Of a stretch of DNA of 64,000 nt, positions 39,701-49,956 are shown piece by piece (position 1 is the first letter of the stretch; every line of letters begins with the position of its first letter). This stretch comes from Cardiocondyla obscurior (taxonomy: Eukaryota > Arthropoda > Insecta > Hymenoptera > Formicidae). Under the pieces are notes generated by a model that made no database searches, was not told the origin of the DNA, and worked only from the letters and a program-made list of their open reading frames with translations. The position numbers and the translations under genes were made by a program. Where the stretch lies: NCBI RefSeq assembly GCF_019399895.1, contig NC_091872.1, positions 7,014,395 to 7,078,394 of the forward strand, written 5' to 3'.

Positions 39701-41617
39701 GAGGACGTTCCGCTTCGACTTCTCTTGGCTTTTCGCTTTTGCACCTTACAGCTTTCAGGGTAAGTTGTTCCGCCTTTCAGATAAATTTATTTATCAAGTA
39801 ATCATACGTCTATCTTTATCCTTATTTCTAAATGGATAAAGCTAAACATATATTTATTTGATAAGTGAGTTTGCCAGGAAGTTGGAATAATTGGCTCTCA
39901 CTTTTGCTATCGCTGGAGACACTTGAGAATGAGAAATTGAAAAAGTTTCGAATGTTCTGCGATTTGAATCTAACGAAACACTAAGAAATAATTGTTAAAC
40001 AGTACAGGTTGTCTGGTTTCTTTCGCAAAATTGGTTCAAACATTTGAAAAACTTTAAAAACTCTCGCGTTTATACAAGATTTCAACAGAATTTTCAACAC
40101 AACTTTTACCTCGCGATTTTTTGGCGATCTTTTCGTTTGCCTCCGTATTGAATTACTTTGCCCTAATCCGTGGTTTTTTTTTTTTTTTTTTCTTACGCAC
40201 ACTTCGACATCTCTGTTATTAACCATTAAACAAACAACTTAATTTTTATACTTGCTTATCATAATTTTTTGCTTCTGCTTTATTCATATATGTATATTTT
40301 CCTCTTATTGTGTACTTCTTCCTCTTAACATTTCCTTTGCTGTTGCATGTCTCTATTGTGCAAACTTTAGCATACGCTATATATGAAACTTTTACATAAA
40401 TTAATTATATTTACAATTTTACAATAAATAATTAACTTAACAATTTCTAACTTCTCGCTATTGTCTAAAGATTTTATTTTACTTTTTGGACAGCTTTTGT
40501 TAAAAATGCAAACTATGTATCCGCGTGAATATAAGACACGCTAATGTCGAGCTCATTAAGGGGAATCATTAATGTATTAGATAATGACGATGTTTCATTT
40601 TTTGCAGCCCGAAATAATGCAGCGAGAGACGCGGAAGAGAAGACGAGAGACGACGAGAGGAAAAAGAACGTGATTAAGTATGACGTCGACGATGACGAAA
40701 TCGACGAGTTTGAAGAAGTGATGAAACAGCTCGAGCCAAAGTACCGGCGCTATGCCAACTGGCGAATTTAAATACTGTTGGATATTGTCCGTCAATTTTT
40801 TCGGAGGTGGTTGACGCAAAACGGACGCTTGGCTCCAAGGACTACCGCTGACTCCGTGGACACTTACGATTACATTACGTCCTTCGATGGATTCTCAGTT
40901 TATCTTCGATATTATAAACTTCGGTTGATTTTCTCATCTCCTCGCGCTTTTGCGCTTGGAAGGTATTAGTTTCTAGACCGAATTAACTCTTACAGACATT
41001 TGCCATCGTTAAATTTCGACAAGTAGGACCTAGAAAACTGTTCTAGTGAATAATTGTTACGACAGACTCCTCTTTTCAATGATCTTCGTTTTGAAACGAC
41101 ATTCGATAGTATTTTTGCGCATACAAGTATGCCGATACCACGCATCTATCTTCGAATTTAGATCATTATTACAAATAGTATCGCAATAATTTACTTATTT
41201 AGTATTTCATGGATCTTTGTTATGTTTCTTTTTGCATTCTGGAATTTGTAGAGAGTCAATTACCTTTGTAGATCCATGTTCTTTGGAGATCTTTGAAATT
41301 GTTACACGTCAAAACGATACACGTGAATTTTTTCGATGATCCCGCTAGCCAAGAGTATACAACGCGTTGATAACTTAATTTTTAATTGTAATAACTGGTT
41401 TGTAATATTAGCTAGTTTTCTGTCGATTGTTTTCTTTTTTCCCGCGGAGAGGAACAGCTCTTGGAAACCAGGGAAAGATGAGATGGAAAGTGTACAGACG
41501 ATCGATTCTAGTCCCGAAGACAGTCGATCTGTCTTGGGAGATTGCGAACTTAATGCACTACTGTCTCTCGCGTACATGCAATTACTGGCAGTGATCGACG
41601 ACGCCAGTGCTTCTTAA
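30737..41617 (+). CDS. PPP1R37: PP1 regulatory subunit 37 (LRR protein, PPP1R37/LRRC68 family)
   Basis: Family role: binds protein phosphatase 1 through an RVxF motif and inhibits it. Exons: 30737-31040, 32446-32543, 32893-33039, 33118-33237, 33384-33534, 33791-33920, 34221-34374, 34741-34929, 35015-35134, 35299-39278, then an ambiguous 3' end. RVSF is at residues 78-81 (KKSPPRRVSFPLSD). Leucine-rich repeats of the ribonuclease-inhibitor type follow (about 145-471; LYLADNGLDLYDA, LNIGQNMLTDE, IDLRDNSIQMRG). Exon 10 encodes about 1327 mostly disordered residues: a Ser/Pro-rich stretch, a short helix (KSSLEKLLSLFQHPGQFF), a long Asp/Glu/Lys/Asn-rich segment (about 1019-1250) and two DSGIE motifs near 1685 and 1719. 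Splicing straight to 41452-41617 gives 1852 aa. Splicing through an 8-nt exon to 40608-40771 gives 1854 aa. The long tail exceeds the human protein (about 690 aa). Confidence 0.9.
39740..39900. repeat. Imperfect hairpin repeat, copy 1 (PPP1R37 intron)
   Basis: The left arm contains TTATCAAGTAATCATACGTC and the right arm, reverse-complemented, TTATCAAATAAATATATG, with outer CTTCCTGGCAAAC-like segments. It shares TACGTCTATCTTTATCC and GCCAGGAAGTTGGAA with copy 3 and less closely with copy 2. The left arm has a probable insertion. Its left end overlaps the proposed 8-nt microexon at 39752-39759. Most likely a MITE family; a microRNA-like precursor is possible. Confidence 0.55.
39752..39759 (+). 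other. Candidate 8-nt microexon of PPP1R37
   Basis: A long pyrimidine-rich stretch ending CTTACAG is followed by CTTTCAGG and then a strong donor GTAAGT. Adding these 8 nt between exon 10 (ending in phase 2) and the exon at 40608 restores an open frame to the stop at 40771. Without it that junction gives an immediate stop after three residues. Because the site lies at the edge of a repeat hairpin it may be a coincidence. Splice evidence is needed to decide. Confidence 0.3.
40608..40771 (+). other. Candidate alternative 3' coding exon of PPP1R37
   Basis: A T-rich acceptor (TTTCATTTTTTGCAG) precedes an open frame ending at TAA 40769-40771. It encodes an acidic, charged peptide (RNNAARDAEEKTRDDERKKN... 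ending KQLEPKYRRYANWRI) with coding-like codon use. It joins in frame to exon 10 only through an 8-nt insert. Alternatively the ATG at 40544 starts an independent 75-aa ORF. Confidence 0.5.
41452..41617 (+). other. Candidate terminal coding exon of PPP1R37
   Basis: After a strong polypyrimidine tract (TTTTCTTTTTTCCC) there are two AGs 2 nt apart, at 41448-41449 and 41450-41451. Use of the second joins exon 10 directly in frame and adds NSSWKPGKDEMESVQTIDSS, an SPED motif and a hydrophobic helix (LNALLSLAYMQLLAVIDD), ending in TAA at 41615-41617. Codon use looks coding. This is the simpler 3' end because it needs no extra exon. Confidence 0.55.
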
Positions 41618-43443
41618 ACTAACAAATCGCGAGACACCAAAGGATAGAGTTTTTTCTTTGCCGTGCCTCGAGTCTCTACGAATAGTTTCCTTGAGAAAAT
41701 AGTGGTATAAATAAGCGAAAATTATAATTGTAAGGTGTTCTTCTACGTTATGTCCTTTCAGTTAGAACCTAAATCGAAAAAGCCAGAAAGTGATAGATAT
41801 TTAAACGTCGATGTAACGATGGCAGTTAGTAGAAACTGCTGATTTTTATTAAATAGATTTAAATAATTAATATTAACTCTAATACAAAAAAATATATATC
41901 TCTGCGTAAAAGGACATTTGGATGAGCACCTTGTATATAAAATATAAGGAGTAGCATAAACTTTTTCAGTGTAATTTTCTTTCTATAATTAAATCTTATT
42001 TGTGTTGAATGAACTGCGGTGAAATAGATGTAACAGAGGATAAATATCTGTCGCAATTAACGTACTAATCAATGTAGATTTTTCTGTATATTTTCGTGAA
42101 TCACAGTTTAAGAAACACTGACTCTTCTTAAGAAAAAAAAAGAAAAAAAAAGAAAAAAAACGTGGCGATTACCTTAAACGAAATACTTTAATGAATTGTT
42201 ACTTAAATGTACATCACTGTTAACTAAAATTGAAAAACTTCCTGAATGCCTTGCACTTATAGTATATCGCAGAAAATATGAGAATCATTAATAGACTACT
42301 CCGTGAAAAATTTGAAGCGGGCTTCATAATATAACTTATAAATATTTAATATTTATTAAATATATTTGTAGAATAACTTAACATTAAAGTTGGAGAATTA
42401 AGAATTACAACGAATCCAGAAATATTGATAAAGAGGTGACATTATTTTTCTAATATATTGAAAATTCTATCTAATTTTATAAATCGTAAAGATATTTAAT
42501 GATATTTAAAAATTGCTCAAGAGATATAATAATTTTTTTTTTTTTTTTTAACATTGTCAGATTGTTTACTTCACTGAGATAAAGTTTCTGTTAGTGATTA
42601 CCATATTCTCTGAAATATTCTGTACATTTGTGTATATTTGTATGCATGTACATTTATGTGTGGGTGAATGTATGGTACGTAATGCGTGTATTGACTGCAG
42701 GAGAACGCGATCAAGAGATACTCGCGGTTACCGAGTGACCGCGCGTTACATCACAGACGATAAAAGTTTCCGAGACGACTCGAATCTGTCCTTGAGAGAA
42801 CTTAAATGAAGTTTCAACGGTAACGAAACACGAAGAAGGCTCTTATCTCTTTATACTTTTACACCGTCGTAGGGTTTTTTTTTAATATATATATAAAGCT
42901 GTTTATTATCTTTTTTGCACGTTTGTAATTTCCATAAAGAAATAGAAATGCAATAGTTTAAAGTCATTTTCAATATAGATAAAATCTTACCATGCATGTA
43001 CAGATATACGAGTTTCTTATCTTAACACACATTTTTTATGTAAATAAGATGCGTCTTTTGTACGTTTCGTGTAGGATTAAGGTTCACTAAGAGATTAACT
43101 TTGTTTCTTAACGTTGCGTTTTATTTATTAACACTCAGAGCTTGGGAAATTTATACTGTACTTTGCTATTATATATATATATATATATTTTTATATCGTT
43201 TTTTTTTTATGTCACGTACGTTAAGAACAGATTTGAGTTCGTCGAGGGTATCGTCAAATTTATCGCGTTTAGGTAGCTCGCAATTTTTGAAGAAACGAAA
43301 TACTATTCTATTACCGTATTTTAAATTATATATCTCGTTTTCTTTTTGTGGTTATTTACTCTTACAAATCTCGTTACAAATGTAAATGTGTGTATATATA
43401 TACATACATAATTATATTTATGTATACATACGTATATGATATA

Positions 43444-43586
43444 GGACCAATTGTTTCTAACATCTTGGTGATTTTATCTGTCAGTTAAAAAAATGTGTCT
43501 ATCTTTATCTCTCTTTTTAAATATATAAAGACACATAATATATTATCTGCCAGGTAAAATTATGAAGAAGCTGGAATAGTCGGTCC
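43444..43586. repeat. Imperfect hairpin repeat, copy 2
   Basis: The left end GGACCAATTGTTTCTAAC pairs with the right end, which in reverse reads GGACCGACTATTCCAGC. Pairing continues through ATTTTATCTGTCAG and ATTTTACCTGGCAG to an AT-rich loop. It shares GTGTCTATCTTTAT with copies 1 and 3. About 143 nt, non-coding. Confidence 0.6.
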
Positions 43587-43833
43587 ATAGACACATGTTA
43601 TATTCGCCACGTTGCTGGTGGCCGATGTTACGTAGACTAAGATCGTCGCCCTCGCAATCGGCGATACCTGCAAGCATTCTTGTACCTGTCTCACGCTGAG
43701 TAATAATTGCACGTGCAATTACAGCTATTTTTACTCTTGCATTTTGTCGAACAGAAAAACGAATTTCTACGCGTTCTCTATTGACAATAAGTGACAAATC
43801 GATCGCTAAATTTTTCGTATCCCCCTGCGGGTG

Positions 43834-43990
43834 GGTTGTCTCAGCTTTTAAGCAAGTTTGTCCGTCAAGTAAATCGTATGTCTATCTTTATTCTTTATTT
43901 TAAGCAGATTAAGGGTCAGTTGGAAGAATTTGCTCCAAGATAGACATATGTTTAACTGATAGGTAAGCTTGCCAGGAAGTTGGAACAATC
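43834..43990. repeat. Imperfect hairpin repeat, copy 3
   Basis: The left arm GTCAAGTAAATCGTATGTCT pairs with the right arm, which in reverse reads ATCAGTTAAACATATGTCT. GCAAG flanks and GGTTGTC/GATTGTTCC outer segments also pair. It is closest to copy 1, sharing TATGTCTATCTTTATTC and GCCAGGAAGTTGGAA. Non-coding. Confidence 0.6.
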
Positions 43991-45522
43991 TACTCTACAT
44001 GTCGGACCAAGCGGACGATGGTAATCGGTGGAAGACAAAGTAATCATAATCACTGGTCGACAATTCACGCCAATATACTTTCACCAAACGTCCCGGTAAA
44101 TGTTTTTCAAGTCTTACGGCGAGGTGTAACATACATTGGCAGAACGTACTTGGCAAGCCGCAGTTTATTGAATAGTTTTTTGATAAACCTAGATTTTTAT
44201 TACGAGATCAGACATTGCGCGTGCAATTAAAGCGTACTTTCTTCTGCGACATGTACAATTTCCCGCGCCAGAACTAGGTGTAATTACACGAACCTGCGCT
44301 TGCACGCGCACTTGTTTCCCCAGTGAAACCAAACGCTTACTCCTAAACTACGCCATGCTCTGAAGTGGCGGTCTTTAGACCGGATCGCACCTCAGGCCGA
44401 AATTATATAAAGCGTTTAATCGTACAAAGTCGAAGGACGATTCCTTCCGCCCCGTCGTTCCCGATACAAATGCGTTTGAGCACTAGAAAGGAAATTTGTA
44501 AAACTTACGAGATTTGTAACAATTTCTCTCTATTCGAGTGTATTTTAATACAGTTTTATCGGCAGGGAAAGGATCGAAACATAAGTTTCGTCTATTCTCG
44601 CGTGTGTAAATAATGAATCTCTCATCAGCTCTAACAAGTACAGTTGTTTGACGAAGGAACGACGTTTGTTTGCCGGAAATGTTGAAAATTCAAGAAATTA
44701 AGTTGGACAATTTATAAACATATGTATTTCTAAAAAAAAAAAAAAAAAAAAAAAAATACCGGCGAGATTGCTTCGTTCTCTGGTCGCTGCAACGTGTGAA
44801 AATGTGTCGTTAAAAAGTGAATTTGCCAACTTGTTGCGTTATACCTTTGTAACTCACGACTTCGAGTAATGAGATGTGTCATTGTTAGAGATAATAATGT
44901 TATTAATTAGTGTTACGATTGTACAAATCGGTTTCAGCCGGCAGAGTAGTAAGTCGAGATCTCTTTCACGACGATCGAGCTGCATATATTATAATATGTA
45001 TATCTGTTTTTTCTAAAAATCGAGATATCTATTTGAAATATCTTTTCTAGACCGGTGACACTGTTTGCGAGTCTTTTTATTGTTAAAAATCGCGAAAGAA
45101 CCCTTTTCAAAGGTGTTTCTAGGACTTGTCTCCTGGATCGCTCGGTGTATACGCATGTGTGCGTGCATGTAAGGTTGCATGTGCGAATGAGCGTGTGCAG
45201 TAATTTCAATATGTAAATAACTATTGTCGAACGACCACGAGTGTCCTGAGAGTAGACGTAGCATACGAAAGAGAATTCTATATATGTATATGAAAGACGC
45301 AAATTGAGTTTGAGAGATTTTACTGAACCGACGTATGAGAAAATAAAGATGATTTAATTATAATCCTAGTTTTTCTTTATTTTATCGTTTCTTAATTTAT
45401 TTTACGTTGGCGAGTTATCCACAAAAACATTCGGTTAACAAAAGATGCGTGGCCTACAAATTTGCGGGAAACGGGAATCTCTCCATGCCACTAACTTCAA
45501 TAAAGATTTAAAAAAAAATTTA

Positions 45523-45580
45523 TATTTACTTAAAAGATGCTCCGCCGATGCATGATGCCTTTTCCCAGGCCTGCTTCTCC
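45523..45580 (-). repeat. Duplicated element copy B, ending in a donor-like sequence
   Basis: 38 of 41 positions (45523-45563) match 4021-4061, including GCTCCGCCGATGCATGATGC without mismatch, and weaker similarity continues for about 20 nt. On the minus strand the shared block ends CTTTTAA|GTAAATAT, like copy A. Immediately upstream on that strand is a GC-rich block with CCAAT boxes in both orientations (about 45769-45820), so this could be a first exon. Confidence 0.6.
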
Positions 45581-45639
45581 TGTCAGATGGAACGTGACGA
45601 GCCTTCCTTCCGCGCACTGGACACTCGCGGGATAATCTA

Positions 45640-45840
45640 CGACACGCAGATGCCTCGACATTTTCGTTTCGAACTCTCCACGTGACCGGCGGGTCCTCTA
45701 GTACGCAGTAGTATGAGTAACGTAATCCGTTGCGAGCTCGCGATCGGGCGATCGATGAAGCGCTGTGATTGGTCGATGCGCTAGGGTTTTCTATCACCCC
45801 AGGCGAGAGAACCAATCGGCGTCGGTTTGAAGCGGTAACA
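45640..45840 (-). promoter_or_regulatory. GC-rich block with paired CCAAT boxes
   Basis: GTGATTGGTCGATGCGC at about 45766 and GAACCAATCGGCGTCG at about 45809 give CCAAT boxes in opposite orientation about 40 nt apart, in an island of CpG-rich DNA. This would suit a promoter firing leftwards through element copy B. There is no transcript evidence. Confidence 0.3.
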
Positions 45841-46179
45841 ATAAAATTGAGATTTAGCTAATTGAGACATTACATCACATTTTTATACATAGGATAGGAT
45901 ATAGTCTATGCTTCAAGTGTTTCTCGTATTATAAATATAATATTTCTGTAGCGAGCGGTACAACAAAATAATTAAAATTAAGCTGGCTCTTACTCTCGTG
46001 GCACGAAATAATTTAATAATTGAGTTTTAAGTTGTGAGAAATTAAGTTTCCAAGTTTAATAAAAAAAAAAATCGTTAAATTATTTTAATGTACCGATACA
46101 TTGGGAGTTTGGTGTATTCTAAGTTCGTCTAAAATTAATAGCATACGCCAATCGGATTCACGACGATTGCAACAGTACT

Positions 46180-46600
46180 CGCAAAACGGCTTTTTCCGCT
46201 GGATGGGCATCGTGCCGGCTATGCGGCTGCGATCATCAGGTAGGATAACCTGCTCGCTCATTAATTTGCGCTCACTCGGGCAAAAATTTAATTACGTATG
46301 TTTCTTTGTTTTGAAGGCGGTCGCAGCCGAGTGACAAGGCGAGCCGCAGCGAGGGTGAGGACGAGAGGTGGTAGTAGCGGCAGGGGTGGGAAGACCTGCA
46401 ATTCCCGATGAGCTTACATCCAAGAAACCCCGCAAACGCCAAACGTCGATACGCCGACTCTCGAGCCGGCGGCAGCCATCTTGCAGGAGCTGCTGCTTGC
46501 GACTTGCGTTCCTCTTCTCTCACCGACTCTTGAATACTCTAAAGCAATTTCGACGCCGTCGAATCGACGCCAAATAGAATCGCGGTGTCGATTGGTAAGC
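46180..46600. promoter_or_regulatory. CpG island with a YY1/Pho-like motif
   Basis: A block rich in CpG and GC lies in AT-rich surroundings, including CGGCGGCAGCCATCTTGC at about 46470-46487, whose GCCATCTTG is a classical YY1/Pho core. The open frames here are short and without recognised domains. Candidate promoter of an unidentified transcript or a distal element. Confidence 0.35.
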
Positions 46601-47334
46601 GAAGCTAAAATCTTTTGACTGAGAAATAGATTTTTAAACCGTTCTAGGTGACAATAGCAATGCTTAGGTAAAGATTTGCAACAACTGCAAAAAGTTGCAG
46701 AACAGCTTTTTCCTCTTTAACGCAATCAATGTTGTCGCTTAAAAAATTTACATGTTTTTGTGCGCAATCGACTACATTTTATAAATCAATATAACGTTAA
46801 TTATATTAGAAATTAAAAGGTTTTTTCTTTTTTTTTTTTAATTAACGTTAAATAATAATTTAGGTGACGATTAATTTTGCAACAGCAAAAAGTTCTTTAA
46901 TTAAGAAATCTAGAGACGAGAAGCGATCCGCTGAAATATTCCTTACGCCCCATCTAAATCATCTGTTTTAATCAGATTTGAGTGATTAAAGTGTGTCACG
47001 GGATGACAGCGATGGCGGTAATCGTGCGTGATTAAAGATTTAGCCTGACAAGATAGCGAGTATCTTCGGCAAAACGATTGCCGATTATCTCCCGCATGAT
47101 CACGATAAACGTTTTGATCATGGTCACTTAATTAGGTTTGCGGCTTAAGATACGCAACGGGGAGAGTCCGTTCCGTCGGTAGCGAGAATTATGAACGATC
47201 TTGCATTTGCGATTGCCATGACTTGCATTGAAAGGAAACAGAAATATAGATTAAAATTTTTTTTCTTTTACAAGACACTACTAAATATAATTGTACAATA
47301 AATCCGCACAAACTCACGCTCACTTATAAATAAA

Positions 47335-47487
47335 TGTTACGCGTCGTTATAATGTACGTTACTTTTAATAAATTGTACAATGAAAGGCACGGAGAGCCTT
47401 TGGATTTTATTATATTACGATTGGAATTTATTAAAAGTACGTAATGTTTTAATATTAATTAATAAATATACATTTATAACGTAACGC
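47335..47487. repeat. Inverted repeat / possible degenerate MITE
   Basis: ACTTTTAATAAATT at about 47360 is inverted as AATTTATTAAAAGT at about 47426, and an inner AAAGGC...GCCTTT stem lies at about 47384-47402. The outer segments (GTTACGCG... and ...AACGTAACGC) also pair roughly. It is non-coding and resembles the other foldback elements in structure but not in sequence. Confidence 0.45.
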
Positions 47488-49711
47488 TGGTGGACGGATG
47501 ACAATCGTGTCACCGAACGGTATATGTACCTTTTTTTATTATATCAAGATTACATTATTATTAATTACATTTTGGTCAGATCGACTTTCGGCCGATTTTG
47601 AAGATCGCTTCTCAACGAAATGAGACGAGATGGTATCGCCGGCTTTGTTAAGTAATTGCATGCACGTCGACTGGGTGTACATTATCGGCTTATAAATACA
47701 ATCATACAGGAGCGATCGGGCACAAGCCACACGCGCAACCGGCTGGCACGCGCCACATGTAATTCAATCGGTTATTCTAGCGAACCGTCCACAGTGGATC
47801 AGCAAAGGTGGACGGTGGACATGTCCTAATCCAAGGGAAACGGTTACAGCATGTATAATCATATCTCGACGACGCCTCCCCACCTTATTTTCTTAGCTGG
47901 GTCCTCGCAGAGCAGATGCGCCGGCCGTCGCGCGCGTCTCCTCGTCAAGCAACCCTTTTCCCGAAATAAGAAACTTGAGATCCGTTACTTCTGGCATATA
48001 AAATACATAGGAACTATACGTATAGTATAACGCAATACCGGCGAATATTAAAATTAAAAAAAAAAAAAGATTAAAAAAAACAAATTAATTGTTAAATAAT
48101 TTGTTTTCTTCAACAGAAAAATTATTAGTTTAATTTAGGCAACTGGTTTCTTCGTTTATGCCATTTTATCGTATTAAAAGTAATAAATGTACGTTTAAAA
48201 GTTTAACACGCCTGAAATGTAGAATACTTGGAACAGGTTTTGATCAAGTCTTTATTAAAGATATAGATAAAGAAAATTGAAACCAGCCTGATGCCTTGTA
48301 TCAGTTTAGCGCCGTGTCTATGTTTGCGTAATTAAAGTGGAGAGATTTTCGATCTTCCTGCGCCGAAAGTCCTCGTGTACAATAAATTGTACGTGTACAC
48401 ACGTGGTTCGTCGTCAAAGAACGCGCGTGCGGGGTGAAAAGAATGATTGGTTCACGTGCGCGTTTGTAGCGGCGCTTAATCTTCTCTTTGATTTTGGTCG
48501 CGGGCAAACACAGGTGCGTTAAAAACTACCCCGTATCGTACTGTACCTGCCGTCGCTTCTATTCGTTGCCGCGCCATCATTCTACGGATTCGCGATTCGA
48601 ATAGGGAGTGAGAAAAAGCGAGAAGGGTGTGACTGAATAGTCGAGGCTTTGAGGCAAGCTCTCCGGCGTGCTGAAGAGAGAACTCGTCAAGTCTGGTTTC
48701 AATAAAGTGTTTCAATAAAATTTATACATATATACACATAGACGGCCCGATAAATTTCTTAAACCACTAATTATTTTATTCAATAATGATTTTTTGGCTA
48801 AGTTAAAGGAGCAGCTTCTGAAAATAATTTCTAATTATTTCTATTAATTGATATTGCTTGATAAAAAATTTTTAACTCAGAGATTCGTTTGTTTTATTTG
48901 AACGCATATTGAAATATTAAAATCAACATTTTTCGTAATTATTTATAGGTTGATTTAATTTTGTATCTAATTATAATACAGTTTGTGTTTCAATTGTGAT
49001 TCTTTTTTTTATTTTAGAGACCTTAGATGTATCTTTTTTATTTTACTTTTATCCTCAATTGAAAGCGCTAAAACCATTTAATATGATCACTCATAATTAA
49101 ATTTACTGTTACGATCCGAAAGAAAAGGAAATCGTCTTTTTACGAGGCTCAACATAAATACCGTAGACCTAATCGATTGGAAGTGTAAGCCAATACCAGG
49201 TTGTACACACGACGTGTCACGAGTCCTGGACCCATCTACGCGTCCTCTTTCTTTCTTTTTTTTTCCTCCGTTCCCTTTGTACATGCTTTAATTATGCACA
49301 ATTACAATGATACAATTAATAACAACCACTTCGATCTCTAACATAAAACAAAATATAATATAAATTCCAAAATTGCAACACAAATTCAAATCTTCTCATT
49401 TTACCTATTTTATTTCCATTTCCAATCATATTTCTTAGCATACAAATTGTGTCAAAGTTTAATTTAAAAAATATATTCCTTGTATAAAGTAAAAGAAAAA
49501 AACAAAAAAAAAAGAAATCTTTAATTATTACGAGAAGAATGTTCTCATAAGTAAATTTATCACAAAATTTAAATCAACCTTCCCTAATTAATAAGGCTCT
49601 AAATAAATCTGTTATTCTCAAAGCACATTAAGAAATAAAATTTAACTTTGTGCTTATTAAAAAAAAAAAAAGAAAATTATTCTTTTAACACCCTGGATAC
49701 TTTATACTTAC

Positions 49712-49956
49712 GTCGACCAAATTTGGGACGGGCGGCAAACATGATCCTTGCTCTCACCGGCACCCTCACGCTGATACGATGATACACAACATGATGATGA
49801 CGATGTGCCGTGCTCGTGCGGTCGACTTCCTCTTCCTGTGTCCGTATATCGAAACTGTACAGTCAGATGTTCCGTTCTATACTTGCCAATTTGCCGTTCG
49901 GGGCTGATGAAACGTGGCAGACAAATATACGCTTGCGGAATAATCAACGCGCGCAT
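49712..49956 (-). other. Possible minus-strand exon ending in a strong donor
   Basis: On the minus strand an 81-codon open frame starting at an ATG (49956) reads MRALIIPQAYICLPRFISPE... and ends SQIWS, directly followed by GTAAGT at 49711-49706. The block is GC-richer than its flanks. No homology was recognised. It may be a first coding or untranslated exon of a leftward transcript. Chance is possible. Confidence 0.25.

Noticed and set aside
49087..49284. Minus-strand ORF containing DGSRTRDTS, considered as a SINE or tRNA remnant
   Set aside because: No Pol III boxes, tail or target-site duplication could be identified by eye.
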